Origin: an uncultured Lachnospiraceae bacterium
GTDB lineage: Bacteria > Bacillota > Clostridia > Lachnospirales > Lachnospiraceae
Assembly: GCA_910576895.1 (NCBI GenBank)
Contig: CAJTJZ010000032.1
Location: 8,387 to 38,472, forward strand
DNA: 30,086 bases
Direction: 5' to 3'
Below the pieces are notes generated by a model. That model saw only the letters and a list, made by a program, of their open reading frames with translations, was not told the origin of the DNA and did no database searches. Shown one piece after another: positions 16,013-23,693 of this stretch. Position 1 is the stretch's first letter; each line of letters begins with the position of its first letter. A program made the position numbers and the translations under genes.

Positions 16013-17671
16013 TTATTCCAATATTGCACCTTTACAACCTGATGTAACCAATCTTGAATACCTTGCTAAATAGCCCTTTTTTACTTTGATTTCAAAAGGA
16101 ACTAAAGTTTTTCTCCTGTCTTCCAACTCCTCATCTGAAACCAGAACGTTAATTGTATTTGCAGGTATATCTATCTCTACCATATCGCCATCCTGAATTA
16201 GAGCGATATTTCCCCCATCTGCTGCCTCTGGCGATACATGACCAATCGCTGCTCCACGAGTAGCTCCGGAAAATCTGCCATCTGTTATAAGTGCTACGCT
16301 ATCTCCTAAACCACTGCCCATAATAGCTGATGTAGGATTTAACATTTCACGCATACCCGGTCCGCCTTTTGGACCCTCATATCTGATTACAACAACATCT
16401 CCTGCTTGTATTTCTCCTGCATAAATTGCATTTAATGCAGGTTCTTCTCCATCAAATACCCTTGCTCTACCTTTATGTTTCATCATATTCTCTGCAATTG
16501 CAGCCCGCTTCACTACACATCCATCTGGAGCGAGATTCCCTTTGAGAACAGCAATACCACCCTCTTTACTATAAGGATGATCTATATCCCTGATAACCGT
16601 ATGGTCTTTTATCTCTTTTCCGAAAATATTTTCCCCTATCGTTTTTCCATTACAAGTAATACAATCAGTGTTTAACAATCCAGCTTTGTTGATTTGATGC
16701 ATTACAGCAACAATGCCACCTGCTTTATGCAACTGTTCCATGTAGTGTTCCCCTGACGGAACAAGATGGCATATACTCGGTGTTTTTGCTGAAATATTAT
16801 TCGCCGTTTCCAAGTTCAGGCATAAGTCACATTCATGTGCAATAGCAGGCAAATGGAGTAAACTGTTTGTTGAACCACCTAATGCCATATCAATTGTAAG
16901 TGCATTTTCAAAAGCCTCTTTTGTCATAATATCCCTTGGCTTTATCCCTTTTTTAACCAATTCCATGATTTGCATTCCTGTTTCTTTTGCCAAACGAAGC
17001 CTTTCAGAATAAACAGCAGGAATTGTACCATTTCCACTTAGTGCCATTCCAAGAACTTCTGTAAGGCAGTTCATGCTATTTGCCGTAAACATCCCTGAAC
17101 AAGAACCACAAGTTGGACAGGCAGAATTCTCATACATATGCAATGTGTCTGTGTTAATTTTTCCACGCTTATATTCGCTTACAGCTTCAGAAATATTTGA
17201 ATAACTGATCTTTTTATTTTCAAAATCACCTGCAAGCATTGTTCCGCCACTAATAAATATGGAAGGTATATTAAGTCTTGCAGCCGCCATAAGTAACCCC
17301 GGAACATTCTTATCACAATTCGGTATGAATACCAGTCCGTCAAAAGGATGTGCTGTTACCATCGCTTCCGTAGAGTCAGCAATCAGCTCTCTTGTAACCA
17401 ATGAAAACTTCATACCTTCATGTCCCATTGCTATACCATCACATACTGCAATAGCAGGAAAAACAAATGGCACTCCACCCGCCTGTGCAACTCCCTGTTT
17501 CACAGCTTCGGTAATCTTATCAATATTCATATGCCCTGGTACAATTTCATTATAAGAACTTACAATACCTATAAAAGGTTTTCTAAGTTCCTGTTCTGTT
17601 ACACCTAATGCATGGAGTAGAGCTCTTTGTGGAGCTGCTAATATTCCTTTTTTTATTTTATCACTTCGCAT
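16013..17671 (-). CDS. ilvD: Dihydroxy-acid dehydratase
   Basis: This 552-residue iron-sulfur enzyme converts 2,3-dihydroxy-isovalerate and 2,3-dihydroxy-3-methylvalerate into the 2-keto acids that lead to valine, leucine and isoleucine. The cluster cysteines are visible as C77 (VCDGIAMGHEGM), C119 (NCDKNVPG) and C191 in the CPTCGSCSGMF segment. Length is standard, and the start has AAGGAGG 7 bases upstream. Unusually, no other branched-chain synthesis gene is adjacent; instead a GntR/FCD regulator lies upstream. Sugar-acid dehydratases (Edd and related) are homologues, but the sequence is closer to the IlvD type. Confidence 0.93.
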   Translation of the reverse strand: MRSDKIKKGILAAPQRALLHALGVTEQELRKPFIGIVSSYNEIVPGHMNIDKITEAVKQGVAQAGGVPFVFPAIAVCDGIAMGHEGMKFSLVTRELIADSTEAMVTAHPFDGLVFIPNCDKNVPGLLMAAARLNIPSIFISGGTMLAGDFENKKISYSNISEAVSEYKRGKINTDTLHMYENSACPTCGSCSGMFTANSMNCLTEVLGMALSGNGTIPAVYSERLRLAKETGMQIMELVKKGIKPRDIMTKEAFENALTIDMALGGSTNSLLHLPAIAHECDLCLNLETANNISAKTPSICHLVPSGEHYMEQLHKAGGIVAVMHQINKAGLLNTDCITCNGKTIGENIFGKEIKDHTVIRDIDHPYSKEGGIAVLKGNLAPDGCVVKRAAIAENMMKHKGRARVFDGEEPALNAIYAGEIQAGDVVVIRYEGPKGGPGMREMLNPTSAIMGSGLGDSVALITDGRFSGATRGAAIGHVSPEAADGGNIALIQDGDMVEIDIPANTINVLVSDEELEDRRKTLVPFEIKVKKGYLARYSRLVTSGCKGAILE

Positions 17672-17701
17672 ATTCAGACCTCCTTGACTTATTGTTTTTT
17701 T

Positions 17702-17730
17702 ATTATAATATGTCTATTGTCTTATGTCAA
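17702..17730 (-). promoter_or_regulatory. Strong sigma-A-type promoter of ilvD
   Basis: On the minus strand TTGACA (17730-17725) and TATAAT (17707-17702) are both perfect consensus and 17 bases apart, about 30-60 bases before the ilvD start. The segment between them contains TAAGACAATAGACAT and could hold the regulator site. No T-box leader fits in the short space before the gene. Confidence 0.75.
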
Positions 17731-17799
17731 GTATGTTGTATGCTCTATTTTATTCTTTTGTAAATTTATTTTGAATTAGTACCGAAATGCAACAAAAAA

Positions 17800-17830
17800 A
17801 GGCACAGCCAAAATTGACCACGCCATTTTA
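17800..17830 (-). terminator. Possible weak terminator after the GntR gene
   Basis: On the minus strand a GGC-rich segment GGCTGTGCC is followed by TTTTTTTG shortly after the gntR stop codon. The T run is good but the stem is very short. Confidence 0.3.
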
Positions 17831-17856
17831 TATTTTACATCCTTAACCAATAAATT

Positions 17857-18543
17857 TTATTTTGTTTTTTCTAACCCTAATCGCTCTATTGCATGAAGAA
17901 TATGTATCCGCATAGCATTCCTTGCACCCTCTGCATTTCTGCTTTTCATAAAATTCATAAGTATTCTGTGATCTGTAACCGTATCCTCTGATGCAACTTT
18001 CTTCTTTTTCGATAAGGTTACACCTTTATCAATCGCTTCCTGTATCACAGGCATCAGCTTGTTCATAAAATCATTATGGGTTGCTTTTGCAATGGAACGG
18101 TGAAAAGCCTGTTCTTCCAGAGTCCTGTCCTTATCCTCCAAGATGAGCTGCTCTATATTTTCGCCAATGGATATAATCCTTTGCAGCTCACTTTCTGTAG
18201 CCCGCAATGTTGCATAATAGGCAGCCTCTGGCTCAAAAATCAGACGCATCTCATATAGATCATCGGCATTCATTTTCGCTGAAGTCAATACAGATAACTC
18301 ATCTAAAGTATTTTCTTCAAAATTTTCTTTAACAAAAGTCCCTCTGCCTCTTTGAATTTCAACAACATTACCGGCAGCCAGAATTCTTATGGCCTCCCTT
18401 AGTGTAGTCCTGCTAACTCCAAGTTCCTCTGATAACTCATTTTCATTCGGGAGTTTATCTCCCGCTTTAAATCTTTTCTCTATCGTAATCATGGATAATA
18501 TAGAATCAGCCACATCATCTGATAACCGTTTTTCTTTGGTCAT
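17857..18543 (-). CDS. GntR-family regulator, FadR/FCD subfamily
   Basis: This 228-residue protein has an N-terminal GntR winged helix (about 10-72: KLPNENELSEELGVSRTTLREAIRIL, then VEIQRGRGTFV) and an all-helical FCD domain (about 90-220), whose acidic and histidine residues usually bind a metal plus a carboxylate ligand. The ATG at 18543 is supported by AGGAG 8 bases upstream; the open frame continues to 18606 but covers the promoter. FCD regulators usually respond to organic or sugar acids. Its place just upstream of ilvD suggests it controls that gene, which is inference. Confidence 0.9.
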   Translation of the reverse strand: MTKEKRLSDDVADSILSMITIEKRFKAGDKLPNENELSEELGVSRTTLREAIRILAAGNVVEIQRGRGTFVKENFEENTLDELSVLTSAKMNADDLYEMRLIFEPEAAYYATLRATESELQRIISIGENIEQLILEDKDRTLEEQAFHRSIAKATHNDFMNKLMPVIQEAIDKGVTLSKKKKVASEDTVTDHRILMNFMKSRNAEGARNAMRIHILHAIERLGLEKTK

Positions 18544-18577
18544 ATCATCAACTCCTATTTGCAATTTTCCTGACCAT

Positions 18578-18606
18578 ATTATATCAAAAATTTGTATAGA
18601 AATCAA
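18578..18606 (-). promoter_or_regulatory. Promoter of the GntR gene
   Basis: On the minus strand TTGATT (18606-18601) and TATAAT (18583-18578) are 17 bases apart, ending about 35 bases before the start codon. It lies outside the adjacent 41-base repeat, so the nearby mobile island left it intact. Confidence 0.6.
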
Positions 18607-18863
18607 CTATTGTTGGACATCTGACATCTATATGCCAACTTATCACATCAATCCTGTCAACCATAATAATCCTGTCTACACAACCTGTAATAGTTAGGCT
18701 ATTCATGGAAATATATCTATTACTTAAGAATGCTTGATTTTACAACGATTTTTAATCATTCTATCATAACAATTCATGCTTTTTCAATTGGGCTATTCTT
18801 TAATATTATGCAAACATTACTTAATAGTATAGAATTTAACATAGTTAAGCTAATTCAGTAAAA
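18607..18863. other. Left margin of the recombinase/ATPase island
   Basis: This region holds the left 41-base direct repeat (18645-18685) and about 180 AT-rich bases without coding potential up to the end of the ATPase gene. I see no terminator with a clear stem here. Confidence 0.5.
18645..18685. repeat. 41-bp direct repeat, left copy
   Basis: This copy differs at one position from that at 21904-21944. It starts ACATCAATCCTGTCAACCA and ends CTGTCTACACAACC. Within it the element ATCCTGTCNAC occurs twice, 20 bases apart. The two copies bracket the recombinase and ATPase genes and so may be attachment sites or element ends. Confidence 0.8.
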
Positions 18864-20873
18864 TTATTCCATAGGACTCTCTTGTATTTCTTTAATAATG
18901 TCAAATATTAAATGAAACTCCGTAAAATCTATATTCTTCATTTCTTCTTTTAAATTATATATAGCTTCTGCAAAATCCATTTTAGGCAATGCTAAATTTT
19001 CTTTACTTTCATCCTCTATTCTAAATACCCTTTTATCAGACTGACCATCAATAATACGAATTTTCCCCTGTCCACAACTATTTCTATCTATACACATCAA
19101 TTTTTTATCTAAAGATAATCCCAAATTATCAAATTCCCCTCCCATATATATTCTACGTTCGATTCCATTAATGACTATGGGTGTCTGTAAGTCCTTATCA
19201 GTATAATAATGTTCAATACAAATTTCTGGTGTTTCTTTTCTATGTTTAGGAATTGGTAAGACCGCCGAATAAACATTATTCCCCCAAGTTTTAAACTTAG
19301 ATCCATTTTGTGATAATTGCTTACATGTATTCTTATCGTCTGCATCAGCAATAAAAATAATCTTTCTAACTTGCTTGACTTTTGCAAATTCTTCACACAT
19401 TGTAACAAGATGTGTACAACTCATATCTAATTTCAATAAATCATTTTTCTTTGAATTTTTAGGATTATATTGTAAAAATTCAACATCTAATAACTGATAT
19501 TCATAAGAATCATTCTCTAATTCTGACAAATTCTTTAATGCTGCTTTTAAATGTCTCCAATCCGTAGCTCCCTCAGTTACTATTAATGTTTTTTCGCTAT
19601 TACTATTTATTGCATTTTTTATTTCATTTCGGTATTTTTCGGTATTAGTCATATATATGTATGCTCTTTGAAATTCCGAAAAGCTTTCTGCTGAAATTCT
19701 ATCTGCTGTAGGCATTTGGTATATAACATATTGTTCTTTTCCAAGTTGTTCATCCATTCCCAATAAAAACAATGGAGAATGAGTAGTAATAATAAATTGT
19801 ACTTTAGGAAACAATTTAATTAATTTAGGCAATACTTCCCTTTGCAACTTAGAATGTAAATGTAATTCGATTTCATCGATTACAACAATTCCCTGAATTT
19901 CATCTAACTTTATACTCTTATTGATGTTATTAATATCTGCATAGCGGATAATAGTAGTAAACATATTAAACAATGCACTCTGACCTGTTGACAACGCATC
20001 AAGTGTAGGAAGCAAAACTCTTTGACTTTGTTTTTCAAAAATATTAAATCTTGAACCACGTGCGGAACGAAAATTCAAACCAAAATATACTTCCTTTCCA
20101 AGTATTTCACTCATCACCTTTTCAACATTGTTTCGTGCAATTCCTAACTGCAGTAAATCCTGAATAGTAACATGTGCAACTTTCAGTTCTCCCTTTTCTT
20201 CGACAATATCTGTCCTTGAATCTACGATAACATCTAACAACCATTGCAATATTTCAGTTGTTACATTCTTAATGGCTATTGGTGTTTCCAATTCACCATT
20301 AAATCTAGCCTTAACCGTAGGATGTGAATACTCATCTAAATTATTATAATATTTTTCGCCCATCCATTGTGGTTTTTCATATCTATCTGGTCCAAAGTAA
20401 CAAAAAATATTGTTATCAAACTCATTTTGTAATGTTTCTTTTGTCGCTGATATATTCTTGAAACTTTTTTTCCATGAATTGTTATTTGTTAAATGTATAT
20501 TTGTTTGCTTAGAAAACTCATCATAAGATAAATTACCACTTTTAAAAATATACTGGCATAATATATCTTCACTATTTTCTTTAGAAAACTCTATATACGA
20601 TAACATGTATTCTTGTCCAATATTAATCTCAACAGGAGTTATTGCTTTATAATACTGATATCCTTCTTCTGATTTTTCTACAGCATTATTATAAATCAAC
20701 CGTGCCATTTCATAAAATGCATCAACGATATTAGAGATTAAAGTTGTCTTTCCTGAGCCATTTTCTCCTACAATAAGAATAGGTTTGGGATTGCCTTTAT
20801 CATTTTTATCAAGTTTTACATCAACTTCTTTAATTGGTCCAATATATTTATTTATTATTCTTTTTATTTGCAT
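18864..20873 (-). CDS. OLD-type ATPase-TOPRIM protein (candidate defence nuclease)
   Basis: This 669-residue protein joins an ABC/SMC-like ATPase to a TOPRIM domain, as in OLD-family nucleases. Walker A is GENGSGKT (36-43), the signature-like LSTGQSAL is near 294, Walker B is VVIDEIE with D333 and E334, and the switch histidine is H365 in TTHSP. The TOPRIM part shows E434 in VTEGATDW and D510/D512 in IADADD, so both metal-binding motifs are intact. OLD proteins cut DNA and many act in phage defence, alone or with partners such as a helicase (Gabija) or a reverse transcriptase (some retrons); neither partner is here. The ATG at 20873 has GAGGG upstream. It follows a truncated recombinase gene by 35 bases. 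The defence role is inference. Confidence 0.82.
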   Translation of the reverse strand: MQIKRIINKYIGPIKEVDVKLDKNDKGNPKPILIVGENGSGKTTLISNIVDAFYEMARLIYNNAVEKSEEGYQYYKAITPVEINIGQEYMLSYIEFSKENSEDILCQYIFKSGNLSYDEFSKQTNIHLTNNNSWKKSFKNISATKETLQNEFDNNIFCYFGPDRYEKPQWMGEKYYNNLDEYSHPTVKARFNGELETPIAIKNVTTEILQWLLDVIVDSRTDIVEEKGELKVAHVTIQDLLQLGIARNNVEKVMSEILGKEVYFGLNFRSARGSRFNIFEKQSQRVLLPTLDALSTGQSALFNMFTTIIRYADINNINKSIKLDEIQGIVVIDEIELHLHSKLQREVLPKLIKLFPKVQFIITTHSPLFLLGMDEQLGKEQYVIYQMPTADRISAESFSEFQRAYIYMTNTEKYRNEIKNAINSNSEKTLIVTEGATDWRHLKAALKNLSELENDSYEYQLLDVEFLQYNPKNSKKNDLLKLDMSCTHLVTMCEEFAKVKQVRKIIFIADADDKNTCKQLSQNGSKFKTWGNNVYSAVLPIPKHRKETPEICIEHYYTDKDLQTPIVINGIERRIYMGGEFDNLGLSLDKKLMCIDRNSCGQGKIRIIDGQSDKRVFRIEDESKENLALPKMDFAEAIYNLKEEMKNIDFTEFHLIFDIIKEIQESPME

Positions 20874-20908
20874 TTTAACCCTCATTCCAATTCATATTAT
20901 CATGTAAT

Positions 20909-21835
20909 TCACTTTCTGGAACTGTATTTATAGACCTTCCTCTTTGCAGTTCCATTTTCATCCCTTCTCACATTACTCCTACGTTTCTTCTCAATCTGCA
21001 CAGCCTCAAACACTTCTTTTGAAATTATCGCAGGATTATTATCCGAATACAGATATTGAACCTCACTCTTGCCGGATTTCAGAAGCCGGACATCTCTGGT
21101 ATATTTGTCATTACTAAGCATTACATCAATCGTTGTTTTACACCATTTTTCCTTCCCAGTAGGGGAGAGAATTTTACGTTTTTCAAGCTCCTTAATGATA
21201 CCAACAACACTTTGACCACTGAGATATAAGTCATATATCAATTTAACATTTTTAGCTGTTTCTTCATCAATTACTAAATGACCATCCTCATTATGTTTAT
21301 AGCTATAACACTTTCTATCATAAAGTTTTGAAGTTCCCTGTGCTGCTCGTTGCTTAATGCCCCATCTTATATTTTCACTTCTTGATTCATTTTCAGCTTG
21401 TGCAATGGACTCAATTACAGCCACCATCAAATCGCTGCTTGTATTTGCAGTATCTAAGCTATTCCCCTCAAATATCACACGAACACCTAACGCCTTTAAT
21501 TGATTAAAAGCATCTAAAACTTCAACTGTATCTCTTCCAAACCTGCTGACATCTTTCGTTATGACTATCTCCAGCTTATGCGATTTGCAATCCTCCAGCA
21601 TCCGATTAAACTCTTTTCGTGATGAGCCTGTCTTACTTGTCGCAATATCCATATAAACATCTGACAGAAGCCATTGCGGTACAGTAGCTGTTAATCTTGT
21701 CAAATGTGATACCTGGGCGGTCAGACTTTTGAGCTGTTCCATACTATTTGTGCTTACACGGCAGTAAATTCCGACACACTTTTCTCTCTTGGGTGGATTT
21801 GCAGGAATGTAATGAACCTTTGGATTATTTGGCAT
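20909..21835 (-). CDS. Large serine recombinase, truncated at the C-terminus
   Basis: This 308-residue protein has the resolvase catalytic domain (about 17-165) with nucleophile S28 in YCRVST and KDVSRFGRD carrying active-site arginines near 95-102, followed by the recombinase domain (about 185-290). Family members are usually about 450-550 residues, with a zinc ribbon and coiled coil after the point where this one stops (KRKVYKYSSRK). Those parts are absent, and the ATPase gene begins 35 bases later. Hence DNA binding and synapsis control are probably impaired, unless a partner recombinase supplies them. AGGTGA lies before the ATG. Such proteins move integrative elements; here it points to a remnant. 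Confidence 0.85.
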   Translation of the reverse strand: MPNNPKVHYIPANPPKREKCVGIYCRVSTNSMEQLKSLTAQVSHLTRLTATVPQWLLSDVYMDIATSKTGSSRKEFNRMLEDCKSHKLEIVITKDVSRFGRDTVEVLDAFNQLKALGVRVIFEGNSLDTANTSSDLMVAVIESIAQAENESRSENIRWGIKQRAAQGTSKLYDRKCYSYKHNEDGHLVIDEETAKNVKLIYDLYLSGQSVVGIIKELEKRKILSPTGKEKWCKTTIDVMLSNDKYTRDVRLLKSGKSEVQYLYSDNNPAIISKEVFEAVQIEKKRRSNVRRDENGTAKRKVYKYSSRK

Positions 21836-21903
21836 ATTTTTTCACCTATCCGTTCTCGACTAATTATCATTCATTAGTTTTTCCCAGATGGCAATTAGCC
21901 TAT

Positions 21904-21944
21904 ACATCAATCCTGTCAACCACAATAATCCTGTCTACACAACC
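21904..21944. repeat. 41-bp direct repeat, right copy
   Basis: This copy is identical to the one at 18645-18685 except for one base. It lies 69-109 bases upstream of the recombinase start. A further related element, ATTCTGTCAAC, follows at about 21958, so three iterations of the core lie here against two in the left copy. These could be recombinase or regulator binding sites. Confidence 0.8.
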
Positions 21945-22003
21945 CTACTATTTATCCATTCTGTCAACTTAACTATGCCATTCGATATGTTTCCAAAACC
22001 TTA

Positions 22004-22071
22004 ATTTCAAGGGATTTGACAGTATTGAAAACGCCGTAAATCGCACTTAAATGTCACAAATCCCTTGAAAT
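22004..22071. repeat. 15-bp perfect inverted repeat downstream of rlmD
   Basis: ATTTCAAGGGATTTG (22004-22018) and CAAATCCCTTGAAAT (22057-22071) are perfectly complementary with a 38-base loop. It begins 25 bases after the rlmD stop codon. No T run follows on either strand, so a standard terminator is unlikely; it may be a recombination-related site at the island border. Confidence 0.65.
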
Positions 22072-22095
22072 CAAAGCCTTTTCACACACCCCACT

Positions 22096-23568
22096 TTAGA
22101 CTCTTGACATCAACACGACAGTCTCAACATGCTCTGTTTGAGGAAATTGCCCTATACAGCAAACCCTTTCTACACAATAATTCTCCTGCAATTTTTCCAA
22201 ATCCCTTGCAAGGGATGTTGGTTTACATGAAATATAAACCATCTTTTTTACTTTATATTCACAAATTTTTTTCAGTGCTTTTGGATGGATTCCATCTCTT
22301 GGCGGATCAAGAATAATGAAATCAGGTTTTTCCTGAATGGTATCCATTACATTCAAAACATCTCCTGCAATAAATTCACAATTATCAAGATGATTTTCTT
22401 TTGCATTTTCCTTCGCTGCTTGCACAGCTTCTTCTACAAGTTCTACTCCAATTACTTTTTTTGCTACACAAGCCATTAATTGTGCAATTGTTCCTGTTCC
22501 ACTATAAAGATCAAATACTACTTGTTCCTTTACATCTCCAATAAATTCTCTTACTAGTTCATAAAGCACTTCTGCTCCCTTTGTATTTGTCTGAAAAAAA
22601 GAAAAAGTAGAAATCTTAAATTTAAGTCCCAAAATCTGATCATAAAAATAATCATGTCCATAAAGCACATTCTTTTTATCGCATTTTACTGCATCTGCAA
22701 CACTATCATTTACAATATGCAAGATTCCTGCAATCTTTCCCTGTAACGGAAGCTTTAATAATTTCTCTTTCCATTCTTTTAGTCCTATTTCATATTTCTC
22801 ATACTTTTTAGATTCCTTATATACTTCATATTCATTAGATTCCTTATAACTTTCCTTTTCTTTATATTCTTCCGATTTCTCATATTCTTTATCTTGTCCA
22901 GATGTTATCAAACTAATTAATAATTCCCCTGTATAAGCAGCCCGGCGTATTAATAAATGACGTAAAACACCTTTATGATCTTTATGATAATAAGGAATGT
23001 TTCTTTCCAAAAAATGTTTTTGTGTACAAGAAAGCACTTGATTGTAATCAGAATGTACCAATTTACAATCATCAATATTTAAAATATCATAAATACTCCC
23101 TCTTTTATGTAGTCCTAATGCTAATGGTCCATCTTTATATTCATCTCCAAAAGAAAATTCCATTTTATTTCGATATTCCCAAACAACAGGAGAAGCCAAG
23201 ATACCTTCAAAAGTTTCTTCTATCTTTGGGCAAACTTGCATAAGAAGCCTTTTTACTTGTTCTTCCTTTAATTTTAATTGTTCCTGATATGGAAGTGTTT
23301 GATAACTACATCCTCCACAAATACCAAAATAACGGCATACTTTTTTTTCTGTTTCTAAGGAAGATGACTTTAATACTTGCAAAAGCTGACCAATACATTG
23401 TCCCTTTTTTGCCTTTTTTATACGAAATTCTACCATTTGTCCCGGAATTGTATTTTTTACGGTTACTCCAATCCTAATACCATTTTTTTCTATAAAAACC
23501 TTTCCTTTATTTGGAAAATCTACTCGTTCTACAATTCCTTGATAAACTTCTCCTCGTTTTATACTCAT
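22096..23568 (-). CDS. rlmD: 23S rRNA (uracil-5-)-methyltransferase RlmD
   Basis: This 490-residue enzyme methylates a uracil in 23S rRNA using SAM. It has a TRAM RNA-binding domain (about 1-60), a 4Fe-4S site from C78, C84, C87 and C168, motif FDLYSGTGT near 365, and the catalytic C448 in YISCKPTSLARDL. Residues 225-260 are an unusual Lys/Glu/Tyr-rich stretch of repeated units such as YKESNEYE and YKESKKYEKYE, inserted where homologues have a short loop. Firmicutes have several RlmCD/RumA-type paralogues, so the exact target uridine is not certain. The 3' end borders the recombinase island; genes of this family are known integration sites for some streptococcal conjugative elements. Confidence 0.88.
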   Translation of the reverse strand: MSIKRGEVYQGIVERVDFPNKGKVFIEKNGIRIGVTVKNTIPGQMVEFRIKKAKKGQCIGQLLQVLKSSSLETEKKVCRYFGICGGCSYQTLPYQEQLKLKEEQVKRLLMQVCPKIEETFEGILASPVVWEYRNKMEFSFGDEYKDGPLALGLHKRGSIYDILNIDDCKLVHSDYNQVLSCTQKHFLERNIPYYHKDHKGVLRHLLIRRAAYTGELLISLITSGQDKEYEKSEEYKEKESYKESNEYEVYKESKKYEKYEIGLKEWKEKLLKLPLQGKIAGILHIVNDSVADAVKCDKKNVLYGHDYFYDQILGLKFKISTFSFFQTNTKGAEVLYELVREFIGDVKEQVVFDLYSGTGTIAQLMACVAKKVIGVELVEEAVQAAKENAKENHLDNCEFIAGDVLNVMDTIQEKPDFIILDPPRDGIHPKALKKICEYKVKKMVYISCKPTSLARDLEKLQENYCVERVCCIGQFPQTEHVETVVLMSRV

Positions 23569-23693
23569 ATCTTTCTACCTGCCTTTATCCTTATTTATAG
23601 TGCAATTTCTTATTCTATTTCTGTTATATTCTATATATGTTTCATTATATATTTCTAAATAATTTGCAAACTTTCTTTATAAACCTTAAATAT

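Noticed and set aside
17672..17856. T-box or other riboswitch before ilvD
   Set aside because: The promoter lies about 30 bases before the gene, leaving no room for a structured leader.
20909..21835. Complete large serine integrase
   Set aside because: The C-terminal zinc ribbon and coiled coil are missing, so the gene is listed as truncated.
22789..22896. CRISPR-like or tandem repeat array
   Set aside because: The repeats are short, irregular and in frame within rlmD; they encode a low-complexity segment rather than spaced repeats.
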